64,000 bases of DNA from Acidobacteriota bacterium (GTDB lineage: Bacteria > Acidobacteriota > Blastocatellia > Chloracidobacteriales > JADJPF01): contig JACQZQ010000012.1 in NCBI GenBank assembly GCA_016213785.1, positions 1 through 64,000 on the forward strand, written 5' to 3'. The notes under the pieces were generated by a model. It was not told the DNA's origin. It ran no database searches and saw nothing but the letters and a program-made list of their open reading frames with translations. Below are positions 50,953-59,727 of the stretch, in pieces. Both the position numbers and the translations under genes were made by a program. Numbering within the stretch: the stretch's first letter is position 1; every line of letters begins with the position of its first letter.

Positions 50953-53900
50953 ATGCGTATAGTAGCAGTAATTTTTTCTATTTTATTTCTTCCTATTTTA
51001 AGTTTTGCAGCAGATAAACCTATTTCCATAGGCCAAAGCCTAGAAAGCCGTTTAGACGATAACTCATTAAAACGAGATGGAGTAGCCTATGAAACCTGGG
51101 TTTTTACAGGTAAAGCTAATGATTTGGTTGTTATAGAGATGTCTTCAAACAAATTTGATAGTGTGCTTAAACTATTAAGTAGCGATGGAAATTTAATTGC
51201 AGTTGATGATAATGGAGGCTATGGTTATAACTCACGTATTGTTACTAGATTAGTTAGAGATGGAAATTATTTAATTGAAGCAACTACTGTTTGGCAAATG
51301 AGAGGCGGAAATTATCGTTTAAGTCTTAATAATACTGAGACTGTGCTTAAAACAGGTGAAGAAAAATTAAAGGAAGACCTTGCTTATTTTGAACAATGTT
51401 TAGTAGAAACCAAAGAGCCTAACTGGGCTAGTGAATTACACATAGGTCGTTTACTAGTTCTCTCAGAAGTTAGAGCAGATAAACAAGCAATTGAAGCGGC
51501 TGAGCTAGCCGTAGTACTAGCAGATCAAAGCGGTGATAAATTTACTTTAGCTAGAGCCTATTTAGCGATTACTAACCGTCTATTACGTGATGAGGAATAT
51601 GAAGGAGCAATTAAGTATTTTGAACAGGTAGCCCAAATCCAAAAAGATCTTAAAAATCGTGCTGGTGAAGCTAGCACATTATCCGCTTTAGCAGACGCAT
51701 ACCTTTCATCAAATAAATTTTTAGACTCAAGAAAATATCACACACAAGCACTTGAAGTATATAAAGAGCTTAAAGATAGACGTTCTGAAGGGTTTGCATT
51801 ATTTGGAATAGCTCAATCCTATCGCTTAGAGCGTAAGCCTAAAGAAGCTATTCCATACTATAATCAGGCTTTAGCAGTAGCTAGGGATATAAATAATCGT
51901 TCTGGCGAAGGTTATGCTCTTTTTGGTCTAGCAGACTGTTATCTTTCTTTAGAAGATTTTGATCAAATGTTTTCTTCTTATGATTTAGCCTTAAAAGCTA
52001 GTCAAACGGCTAAAGATTCTAAATTACAAGGAATTATTTTAGCTGCTTTAGCAGATGTTTATCGCGCTCAAGGTAAGTTTGATAAGGCAATCCCCTATTA
52101 TGAACAAAATTTAGCCGCTCGTCGCCAAACAAATGACTTGCGAGGGCAAGCTTATACATTAAATGCTTTAGCTGTCTGTGAACGTAACTTAAGCAAATTT
52201 GATAGCGCTATAAAACATTATGAGGAGATGTTAAAACTTTGCAAAGAAACTAAAGATAAGCGAGGAGAGTCTATTGCTTCTTTAGGTTTAGGCATAGTTT
52301 ATAAATCCTTATCTCAAACACAATCATCAATAAATGCTTATGAGCAAGCATTAATGGCTGTTAGAGAAATAAAAGATCGTCGAGGCGAATATACAGCATT
52401 AACTGGGCTTGGCATAGCCTATACAACGCTAAATCAGCCTAATCGCGCTCTACCCTATTTAGAACAAGCTTTGGTCATAAACCAGGAAAACTCAGAAAAA
52501 GCTAATCCATCTACTTTACTAGAAGCTTTAGCAAATGCATCATTTACAGCAGGACAATTTGCCCAAGCAGCAAATTACTGTGAAAAAGTATTAAACATTA
52601 AACAAGAAGCTAAAGATAAAATAGGCGAGGCCAACACTTTACTTCTTCTAGCCGCTATTAGCGCCAAACAAGGAGATCTAGACAAAGTAGCTAACTCCTA
52701 TGAAAAAGCTAAAGAAATATTTTTAGAGCTAAAAAATCCTATTGGTGCATATTCATGCCGCTATGGTTTAGCAAAACTAGCTACTCAACGAGGAGATATT
52801 AAAAATGCTCAAGTTCAGTATGAAATAGCCATAAATATCATTGAAAACAACAATCAGCTTAAAGTAGAAAATACCTTTGGTCTAGTTACACCGCTACAAG
52901 TCTATGAATCATATTTAGAAATGCTTGCCTCACAACAACAATTTCCATTAGCTTTAACAGTAGCTGAAAAAATTCGTATTTTTCAATTTCGTAATCTACT
53001 ACCTCAAAGTGTTTCTAATAAAGAAGACAAAGCTACTATAGAGTTTTTTAATCAATTTACAGCCGTTAGTATCAATGAGATTACTCAAACATCTCAACGG
53101 CTTAATACAACAATTTTAGCTTATTTACCAATAGAAAGCGGGCTTTTAATTTGGGCTATAAAACCTGATGGCACAATAGTTAGCCATCTAAATAAAATTG
53201 ATAGCAAACGCCTAGATTCTTTACTAGATGAGCGTCGTATACTAAGAGAAGGCAAAAATATTCGCGCCGATAAAATGCGCGAAGTCCTAGGAGAAACAGT
53301 TAGTACTGCTAATGTAACAGCAAATGTTGATGAAGAGTTAAAGACTTTTCTGCTCCCCGAAATAATTACAAATGCATTTCCTATAGAAGCTGAAAGCAAG
53401 CTATTAATAATTGCTTCGGGTAAATTAGGTACAATGTCTTTTGCTGACTTAAAAGATGGTCAAGGAACATATTTAATTGATAAATTTATAGTCTTACAAT
53501 CACCAAGCTTAAGCACTTTTGCTATAGCTAATCGTATTCGTAGTAAATCAGAAGCCTTACCAAAAACAGAAAGTGTTGCTTTTGGTATTCCTACCACTAA
53601 TACATTTAATGGTGTTATGTTACCTACTCTAAGCGATGCTAAATCAGAGTTAAAAGCTGTAAGTAATATTAAATCTAAGACATTATCAGGAGTAATGGCA
53701 ACAAAAGGTAATTTATGCGAACAAGGAAAAGGAAATCAATTCTTACATATAATTGCCTATAGCTATCTAAATGATAAAGAACCACTTAAAAGTTTTTTAC
53801 TACTTAATCCTCAAACGGATGAACAGGGAAATAATATAAATAATGGTGAAACTAGTCTTGCGGATTTGCGCAACTGTATTGAAAACAATAATTTAGTTAT

Positions 53901-54180
53901 ATTTTCAGCTAATCAAAATAATTTTAATGTTAGTAATGGCAATGGATTATTTTTCTTAGCAAATACTTTAGCTATCAATAATAACTCAGGAATGATTTTT
54001 ACTCTTTGGCAAGTTGAAGCCAAAGTTACAACAGCATTTTCAGAAGCTTTTTATAGTCAATTTAAGAAAACCCCTGATGTTGCAGTAAGTTATCGTCGAG
54101 CCGTCTTAAAAGTACGAGAAAAATTTAAAAACCCTGCTCAATGGGGAGCCTTTGTTTTTATTGGTGAACCTGTTAACTAA
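50953..54180 (+). CDS. Secreted PPC-TPR-CHAT protein with degenerate CHAT active site
   Basis: A 1075-residue exported protein. Signal peptide (AVIFSILFLPILSFAA); a PPC-like beta domain, about residues 20-130 (VVIEMSSNKFDSVLKLLSSD); a long TPR array of about 14 repeats, residues 150-660, many with the G-x-A-x-x-L-G/A-L pattern of Kinesin-light-chain-type TPRs; and a CHAT domain to the end (ASGKLGTMSFADLKDGQGTY...TLWQVEAKVTTAFSEAF). CHAT proteases use His in H-x-A-T-H-G and Cys in L-S-A-C. Here these read HIIAY (Tyr936) and FSAN (Asn987), so peptidase activity is very unlikely. It is probably a binding or scaffold protein. It ends 7 bases from the convergent bacilliredoxin gene. Confidence 0.9.
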   Translation: MRIVAVIFSILFLPILSFAADKPISIGQSLESRLDDNSLKRDGVAYETWVFTGKANDLVVIEMSSNKFDSVLKLLSSDGNLIAVDDNGGYGYNSRIVTRLVRDGNYLIEATTVWQMRGGNYRLSLNNTETVLKTGEEKLKEDLAYFEQCLVETKEPNWASELHIGRLLVLSEVRADKQAIEAAELAVVLADQSGDKFTLARAYLAITNRLLRDEEYEGAIKYFEQVAQIQKDLKNRAGEASTLSALADAYLSSNKFLDSRKYHTQALEVYKELKDRRSEGFALFGIAQSYRLERKPKEAIPYYNQALAVARDINNRSGEGYALFGLADCYLSLEDFDQMFSSYDLALKASQTAKDSKLQGIILAALADVYRAQGKFDKAIPYYEQNLAARRQTNDLRGQAYTLNALAVCERNLSKFDSAIKHYEEMLKLCKETKDKRGESIASLGLGIVYKSLSQTQSSINAYEQALMAVREIKDRRGEYTALTGLGIAYTTLNQPNRALPYLEQALVINQENSEKANPSTLLEALANASFTAGQFAQAANYCEKVLNIKQEAKDKIGEANTLLLLAAISAKQGDLDKVANSYEKAKEIFLELKNPIGAYSCRYGLAKLATQRGDIKNAQVQYEIAINIIENNNQLKVENTFGLVTPLQVYESYLEMLASQQQFPLALTVAEKIRIFQFRNLLPQSVSNKEDKATIEFFNQFTAVSINEITQTSQRLNTTILAYLPIESGLLIWAIKPDGTIVSHLNKIDSKRLDSLLDERRILREGKNIRADKMREVLGETVSTANVTANVDEELKTFLLPEIITNAFPIEAESKLLIIASGKLGTMSFADLKDGQGTYLIDKFIVLQSPSLSTFAIANRIRSKSEALPKTESVAFGIPTTNTFNGVMLPTLSDAKSELKAVSNIKSKTLSGVMATKGNLCEQGKGNQFLHIIAYSYLNDKEPLKSFLLLNPQTDEQGNNINNGETSLADLRNCIENNNLVIFSANQNNFNVSNGNGLFFLANTLAINNNSGMIFTLWQVEAKVTTAFSEAFYSQFKKTPDVAVSYRRAVLKVREKFKNPAQWGAFVFIGEPVN

Positions 54181-54187
54181 AACATTT

Positions 54188-54532
54188 TTAACTAACAGCG
54201 TTAGTTAAAGATGTTTTTGTAATATCAAAATGCGATTTATGCCAAGTAGCCTTTCCTTTATCAACTAAAATGGCTTGAGGTGACTCATGCACAACATTTA
54301 GTCTTAATGCTACTTCATTAGAAATATTACGAGCAACTTGTACAACTATTAAAGAATAATCTACACTCTCACTAGGTGTTGCTTCTAGATATTTCTGCAT
54401 TTCAGTATAAGCCTTAGTACTAATTGGGCAAGTATTACTATGCTTAAAAATTAATTGCCTGCGCTTATCAGACCTAGCTAAGATATTTTCTAATTCATTT
54501 ATTGAGGTTATTTCAACTAATTTTGCAGTCAT
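54188..54532 (-). CDS. Monothiol bacilliredoxin BrxC/YtxJ-like
   Basis: A 114-residue thioredoxin-fold protein. LIFKHSNTCPISTKAYTEMQ carries the T-C-P-I-S site of the YtxJ/BrxC family (single active Cys), and HESPQAILVDKGKATWHKSH is the conserved second half. These proteins remove bacillithiol from mixed disulfides, so the organism probably makes bacillithiol (inference; biosynthesis genes are not in the window). AGGAG lies 10 bases before the ATG. It is the last gene of a minus-strand run, 27 bases after the pyrophosphatase. Confidence 0.88.
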   Translation of the reverse strand: MTAKLVEITSINELENILARSDKRRQLIFKHSNTCPISTKAYTEMQKYLEATPSESVDYSLIVVQVARNISNEVALRLNVVHESPQAILVDKGKATWHKSHFDITKTSLTNAVS

Positions 54533-54559
54533 AAAAATTTAACTCCTAAAATAATCAAA

Positions 54560-55279
54560 TTAACTTTGTTCTTTATTAAATTCATCGCTTAACTCATCAA
54601 TAAGTAAAGAGCGAAGTTGGGGTAAGCGTAAATTAGGATTACCATATTCTAATTTGTAATCAGTAATAGCTGCTTCTATAACTTCTTTAGCTTGAATACG
54701 TGAGTAAACATCTGTAATTTCAACTTTAGGTGAATCTGTTCCTGGTAAATCTTTATAAGTTAAAAAGTAATGGCAAAGCCTATCAATTAAAGGTTTTGGG
54801 CAATCGCTAATATCACGCCATTCACCATAAACTGCATCACCTTTAAGTACTGCTATTATTTTATCATCGGCTTCTTGTCCATCAATTAAACGTAATCCGC
54901 CTATAGGAATAGCTTCTACTAAAATACCGCTATGTAAAATAGCTCGCTCTGATAAAACACAGATGTCTAAAGGATCTCCATCTCCAATAACACCGCTACG
55001 GCCAGTTTGTTTATCACAATAATGCCCTACTTTTACACCGCAATAGGTTTGTGGGATAAAGCCATAAAGCGCTGGGCAAAGATTTGAATATTTTTGAGGT
55101 CTATCAATTTTAAGCAACCCTGAATATTTATCAATTTCATACTTTATGGTATCTGTAGGAAGTATCTCTATATAAACATTTAGCAGTTCTGGCACACTAC
55201 GCCCAGGCGTTACTCCGTGCCAAGGATGTGGTTTAAAGAGTAGTGATAATAAAGCTTTAATATCAGTATTACTTTTCAT
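54560..55279 (-). CDS. ppa: Inorganic pyrophosphatase (family I)
   Basis: A 239-residue soluble enzyme that hydrolyses PPi. The metal site D-G-D-P-L-D is intact, as are YEIDKYSGLLKIDRP, YGFIPQTYCG and the later DDKIIAV motif. It is longer than the about 175-residue bacterial standard because of an N-terminal extension (PHPWHGVTPGRSVPELLNVY) and a C-terminal helix, as in some inorganic pyrophosphatases of plant or deep-branching bacterial type. AAAGG lies 9 bases before the ATG. It is 12 bases downstream of hutH and may be co-transcribed, though no functional link is obvious. Confidence 0.93.
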   Translation of the reverse strand: MKSNTDIKALLSLLFKPHPWHGVTPGRSVPELLNVYIEILPTDTIKYEIDKYSGLLKIDRPQKYSNLCPALYGFIPQTYCGVKVGHYCDKQTGRSGVIGDGDPLDICVLSERAILHSGILVEAIPIGGLRLIDGQEADDKIIAVLKGDAVYGEWRDISDCPKPLIDRLCHYFLTYKDLPGTDSPKVEITDVYSRIQAKEVIEAAITDYKLEYGNPNLRLPQLRSLLIDELSDEFNKEQS

Positions 55280-55291
55280 TTTTCAAAACCT

Positions 55292-56779
55292 TTAATTAGC
55301 TAAATTTGGTAATAATTTTTGTACTTTGCCGACTAGCTCAGCTAACATCACATCTTCTTTAACAAAAGGAACTTGACTGCGAATTTGCTTATAAGCTTTT
55401 AGCACAGCATTACCAGGTTTTAATGGTAGTAGAAAATCTAGTGCTTGAGCAGCAACTAAAAATTCTGTAGCCAAAATAATTTCTACATTTTCAACAATAG
55501 TTCTTAGTTTTAATGCACTAGTCATTCCCATACTTACATGGTCTTCTTTATTAGCTGAAGTGGGTAATGAGTCAACAGAAGCAGGATGAGAGAGAACTTT
55601 ATTTTCCCCTTGAAGCGCTACAGCCATAACTTGAGCAATCATAAAACCAGAAGAAGTTCCTGCTTCAGGTGTTAAGAAGGCTGGGAGTTCAGAAAGATCT
55701 GGATTAACTAGTCGCTCAATTCTTCGCTCAGAAATTGCACCCAGTTCTGTTAAAGCTATTGCTAAATAATCTAATCCCAAGGCTAGTGGTTCGCCATGAA
55801 AATTACCACCAGAAATTACTTCTCCACTATCAGCAAAAACTAATGGATTATCTGTAGCGCTATTTATTTCAATCTCAAAGATTTTCTTCACATGCTCTAA
55901 AGCGTCTTGAACTGCGCCATGAACTTGAGGGATACATCTTAAGCTATAAGCATCTTGTACACGGCGGCAGTTTTGGTGTGAAGCCATAATTTCGCTATTA
56001 GCAGTTAATTCAATTAGTCGTTTTGCTACTTTTTGCTGACCCAAATGAGGTCTGGCTAAATGAATTCGTGGGTCTGAAGCTTTATCTGTACCATGAAGGG
56101 CTTCTAAAGACATTGCACCAGCTAAATCAGCTAAATAAGAAAGTCTTTCAGATTTGGAAATTAATAAACTTCCTAAAGCAGTCATTGCTTGAGTACCATT
56201 AACTAAAGCAAGTCCTTCTTTAGCTTCTAGAGCAATAGGTTTAAGCCCAGCTAATTCTAGAGCTTGGCCGCCAGGCATTCGCTTACCTTGATAAAACGCT
56301 TCTCCTTCGCCAATTAAAACTAAAGCTAAATGAGCAAGTGGGGCAAGATCTCCACTTGCTCCAACTGAGCCTTTAGAAGGGATTATAGGATTAACTCCTT
56401 TATTAAGCATTTCACATAAAGCTTCTACTATTTCTAGTCGTACTCCTGAATAGCCTTTTGCTAGCACATTAGCCCGTAACAAAGTCATTGCTCTTGATTC
56501 AGATTCATTTAATGGTTCTCCAACACCAATTGCATGTGAGCGGACTAAATTTATTTGAAGTTGTCGGAGTTTATCAGCAGGAATACTAACGTCTGAAAGT
56601 TTGCCAAATCCTGTGTTTACACCATAAACTACTTTTTCTGTGCGAATAATTTCGTCTATAACACGTCTGGAAGCATTAATATTTTCTATAGCGTTAGGGG
56701 CAATAGAGATTTTTTCACCTTGGCAAGCGATTTTTTCAACATCTGCCAAAGATAAATTATTTCCGTCTATATGGATCAT
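55292..56779 (-). CDS. hutH: Histidine ammonia-lyase
   Basis: A 495-residue enzyme converting L-histidine to urocanate and ammonia, the first step of histidine breakdown. GSVGASGDLAPLAHLALVLI holds the Ala141-Ser142-Gly143 triad that forms the MIO cofactor (142-144 in Pseudomonas putida HutH). YGVNTGFGKLSD and NGTQAMTALGSL are further signatures, and the length is normal. A tyrosine-type (TAL) specificity is less likely because the SHQNCRRVQDAYS segment follows the HAL pattern. No hutU, hutI or hutG lies in the window. The ATG has only a weak GGA upstream. Confidence 0.93.
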   Translation of the reverse strand: MIHIDGNNLSLADVEKIACQGEKISIAPNAIENINASRRVIDEIIRTEKVVYGVNTGFGKLSDVSIPADKLRQLQINLVRSHAIGVGEPLNESESRAMTLLRANVLAKGYSGVRLEIVEALCEMLNKGVNPIIPSKGSVGASGDLAPLAHLALVLIGEGEAFYQGKRMPGGQALELAGLKPIALEAKEGLALVNGTQAMTALGSLLISKSERLSYLADLAGAMSLEALHGTDKASDPRIHLARPHLGQQKVAKRLIELTANSEIMASHQNCRRVQDAYSLRCIPQVHGAVQDALEHVKKIFEIEINSATDNPLVFADSGEVISGGNFHGEPLALGLDYLAIALTELGAISERRIERLVNPDLSELPAFLTPEAGTSSGFMIAQVMAVALQGENKVLSHPASVDSLPTSANKEDHVSMGMTSALKLRTIVENVEIILATEFLVAAQALDFLLPLKPGNAVLKAYKQIRSQVPFVKEDVMLAELVGKVQKLLPNLAN

Positions 56780-56839
56780 TTTTATTTTGTCCTATTAATA
56801 AACCCAAGTAGTGCTTGGGTTTATATTGTAATATTGTAA

Positions 56840-57133
56840 TTATGATTTTTTAAATAGGTTGTTAAAAGCATTGCGGACATCATCAGGTTTGGATTTAGTT
56901 GTTAGTGCATCAACAGGTGTTTTTTGATTAGGGTTAAAATATTCACAAAAATTTGCTTTCTCCTTATCGCGAACTATTTCTGCACTAGGTTCGCGGCACC
57001 CTTTATGTGCAAAAGCATCATAAAAAGAGCAGTTAAGACAAACGTGCAAATCTGAGTGACATTTAGAACAAGAATCCATTCTAGAAACTTTTCCAGTAAC
57101 AAGATTTTCAGTTTGACAACGAAAACATAACAT
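56840..57133 (-). CDS. Small zinc-ribbon protein
   Basis: A 97-residue protein with nine Cys in the order CFRC, CSKC, CLNCSFYD, GCREP and ANFCEYF. This combination recurs in a family of uncharacterised bacterial proteins that carry a zinc-binding N-terminal half followed by a flexible Lys-rich tail (ending DVRNAFNNLFKKS). The function is unknown. AAAGGG lies 6 bases before the ATG. A small membrane peptide gene ends 10 bases upstream, so the two are probably cotranscribed. Confidence 0.75.
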   Translation of the reverse strand: MLCFRCQTENLVTGKVSRMDSCSKCHSDLHVCLNCSFYDAFAHKGCREPSAEIVRDKEKANFCEYFNPNQKTPVDALTTKSKPDDVRNAFNNLFKKS

Positions 57134-57143
57134 AATAAACCCT

Positions 57144-57323
57144 TTATTTACTTTCCTTTATTTCTTCCTCATCCTCTTCTTGAGGTCTTGAAGAACTACG
57201 TCGAAAAGGTGGAATTAGCACACCTAATAAACTTGAGCCAAATACTAAAATTAATGGCAACATTAAAACTAGCAAGATAATTTGTATTGGCAACATCAAT
57301 AAGGCAAATATTTTCTTTAACAT
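57144..57323 (-). CDS. 59-residue membrane peptide
   Basis: An intact small frame from ATG 57321-57323 to TAA 57144-57146. The product has one long hydrophobic segment (FALLMLPIQIILLVLMLPLI continuing to about residue 38), then FRRSSSR and a Glu/Asp-rich tail. The start has only GAAAGAA upstream. The gene sits in a 237-bp gap between thiolase and the zinc-ribbon gene, and the spacing (10 bases to the next ATG) supports an operon. The function is unknown; the size suggests a regulator or partner of a membrane complex. Confidence 0.6.
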   Translation of the reverse strand: MLKKIFALLMLPIQIILLVLMLPLILVFGSSLLGVLIPPFRRSSSRPQEEDEEEIKESK

Positions 57324-57370
57324 GTTCTTTCACACCTAATTTTTTATCTTCTAAAGAAAACTTCCAGAAC

Positions 57371-58552
57371 CTAGACCCTCTCTAAAAGTAGCGCAATGCC
57401 CATACCACCGCTAACACACAGAGTAGCTAGCCCTAAACGGCTTTTACGCCTAGCCATTTCATGTAAAAGAGTAACAACAATACGAGTCCCAGTACAACCA
57501 ATTGGATGACCTAATGAAATCGATCCACCGTTAACATTAAGTTTATCTCGATCAATAGCAAGATCTCTTAAACAAGCTAGAACTTGAGCAGCAAAAGCTT
57601 CATTTAATTCAACCAGATCAATATCTTCTAAAGTGATTTTATTACGAGCTAAAAGTTTTTGAACTGCTGGAACAGGCCCAATTCCCATTATTGAAGGCTC
57701 AACACCTACAATAGAATAATCAACAATTCTTGCCTGAGCTTTTGCATTTGTTTTCTTAAGCATCTCTTCAGACATTACAACTAAAGCTGCCGCTCCATCA
57801 GTAATTCCGCTAGAATTACCTGCTGTAACCGTACCTGTTTTAGAAAATACTGGAGAGAGTTTTTCTAAATCACCTATTACTGTTTTACTCCTAGCATGTT
57901 CATCAAGGGTAAAAGGCACTATATTGCCTTTGCGATCCTTTAGTTCAACTGGGTAAATTTCATCCTTAAATATACCTGAAGCAATAGCAGCAGCACCCCG
58001 CTCTTGGCTCATTAAAGCAAATTCATCTTGCTCACGGCGACTTATATTCATTTGCTGAGCAAGTTTTTCTGCTGTCTCGCCCATTATCATTCCTGAAAGC
58101 GGACATAAGAAACCATCTTTATACATCCCATCTACAAGCTGAGTGTGTCCTAAACGACTTCCCCAGCGAGCAGATTCTACATAATAAGGTAAGCGGCTCA
58201 TTGTCTCACCACCACCAGCAACAATACATTCAGCTTGGCCTAGAGCAATTTCTTGAGCAGCTAAAATAATGCTCTTAAGCCCTGAAGCACAGGCTTGATT
58301 AACAGTGTAGGCAGGAGAAGTAACGGGAATTCCTGCGCGAAAAGCGACTTGACGGCCAACATTTGGCCCACCACCTGCTTGACGAGCATTTCCAAAAATC
58401 AACTCATCAACTTGTTCTGGTAAAACATTTGCACGTCTTAAAGCCTCTCTTACAACGGGTGCAGCATATTCAGGTAAGGTTAAATCTTTTAGGCTACCGC
58501 CAAATTTTCCTATTGCGCTACGTGTAGCGCCAGCAATATAAATTGGTTTCAC
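57371..58552 (-). CDS. Acetyl-CoA C-acetyltransferase (thiolase)
   Basis: About 393 residues. Cys88 (TVNQACASGLKSI), His in GGSISLGHPIGCTG and the second Cys in LCVSGGMGIALLLERV form the catalytic set; NEAFAAQVLA is also present. It joins or splits acetyl-CoA and acetoacetyl-CoA (PhaA/AtoB type), so it could supply acetoacetyl-CoA for PHB, although it lies 19 kb from the PHA locus and no reductase (PhaB) is seen. The frame starts with TTG at 58564, but GTG at 58550-58552 is preferred because TTGGAG lies 6 bases before it. It is the first gene of the minus-strand run. Confidence 0.93.
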   Translation of the reverse strand: MKPIYIAGATRSAIGKFGGSLKDLTLPEYAAPVVREALRRANVLPEQVDELIFGNARQAGGGPNVGRQVAFRAGIPVTSPAYTVNQACASGLKSIILAAQEIALGQAECIVAGGGETMSRLPYYVESARWGSRLGHTQLVDGMYKDGFLCPLSGMIMGETAEKLAQQMNISRREQDEFALMSQERGAAAIASGIFKDEIYPVELKDRKGNIVPFTLDEHARSKTVIGDLEKLSPVFSKTGTVTAGNSSGITDGAAALVVMSEEMLKKTNAKAQARIVDYSIVGVEPSIMGIGPVPAVQKLLARNKITLEDIDLVELNEAFAAQVLACLRDLAIDRDKLNVNGGSISLGHPIGCTGTRIVVTLLHEMARRKSRLGLATLCVSGGMGIALLLERV

Positions 58553-58728
58553 AAAAGTCTCCAAAAGTTTATAGAAAATAAATAGTTGATATTTAAATTG
58601 AATTGCTATTTTATTACTAGGCTAAAAAGTAAGTTAGAATCTAAAAGAAAGCAAGACCGCTCTGCCATTTTAATTTACATCTACTTTCTCTTAGTATATC
58701 TTAGGCGTATTATATAGTATTATATAGC

Positions 58729-59520
58729 TTAAGCTTGTTTTATTAATTTAGCAAAAGCACGTAAGCCATTAATTATATCTTGTTGGTCAAAAGCTTTTGT
58801 TAAAGCTCGTTCAACTTCACTAGTTAAAAGCTCTATTCTATGTTGAGAAGCTTTATCTACACGCTCTACTGCAAAATTAATATCCCTAATCTCTGAACGT
58901 AAAGTTTTTGCGGTTTCTTCTGAAATATTTAACCGGCTTTCACTATCTTTTAAGCGACTTTCTAAGCAAGTAACTCTATTAATAGCAGAACATAGTTCTA
59001 GTTTAAGTTTATTTACATCTTCCCGAGGATAAAGTATTTCTCCACGAATTTCACGTAGTTTATTAATTAAGTAATAATATGCTTGTGAAGCAGGTCGAAA
59101 AAATGTTGTAAGAAGGTAAAAAAACGAAAAGTAGTATCCAATTTGACCACCTGCAAAATAGGTTATTCCTGCGATGATTAGAGCAGAAGCTATGTGTGCG
59201 CCTATAGCTATTACACCAGTAATAATTCTTATACGCTCTACATATTTTCGTCTTTCTAAATTAACAGGAATATTTTTTTCCTCTGAGCGCTTCATTTCAA
59301 AAAGAACATTATTTGTTTCAAAATAAAGATCCCAAGGCACTTTTACAATAAAAAGTAGCCATAAAAGAGAAATTGCTCCTGCAATAATGTCCAAGGTGCT
59401 AGTAGGCGATGGGGCTTGAGTATTCCAATGAAAAATATTTGATAGCAAATAGAAAATACCCAATAAAATTAATCCGACAATAATAACTCCTACAGCAGTT
59501 GAGAAAAACTTTTTAGACAT
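58729..59520 (-). CDS. Membrane protein with C-terminal coiled coil, function unknown
   Basis: A 263-residue protein with two N-terminal helices (VGVIIVGLILLGIFYLLSNI; TLDIIAGAISLLWLLFIVKV), a cytoplasmic segment, two more helices (ITGVIAIGAHIASALIIAG and a following aromatic one), then about 100 residues of heptad-patterned coiled coil (LESRLKDSESRLNISEETAK). I do not recognise the family. A strong AGGAGGGGC precedes the ATG. It is divergent from the SPFH gene. The coiled coil could gather membrane partners (inference). Confidence 0.75.
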   Translation of the reverse strand: MSKKFFSTAVGVIIVGLILLGIFYLLSNIFHWNTQAPSPTSTLDIIAGAISLLWLLFIVKVPWDLYFETNNVLFEMKRSEEKNIPVNLERRKYVERIRIITGVIAIGAHIASALIIAGITYFAGGQIGYYFSFFYLLTTFFRPASQAYYYLINKLREIRGEILYPREDVNKLKLELCSAINRVTCLESRLKDSESRLNISEETAKTLRSEIRDINFAVERVDKASQHRIELLTSEVERALTKAFDQQDIINGLRAFAKLIKQA

Positions 59521-59727
59521 AGCCCCTCCTCTAATTAATTGTATTTATTATAGGTTAGCAGACTTATTATTTAATTATAGATCTAAGCTATGACAGTTTT
59601 TTAACTGTTTAAGCAAAAATCGTCCAATAAGGGCAAAAATAAACAAGCAGTGTCCATAGACTAGACTTTTACAAGCCTATACTGGTTACAGCTTTAATCA
59701 CTTTATTTAACTTAAAAGGAAGTATTT

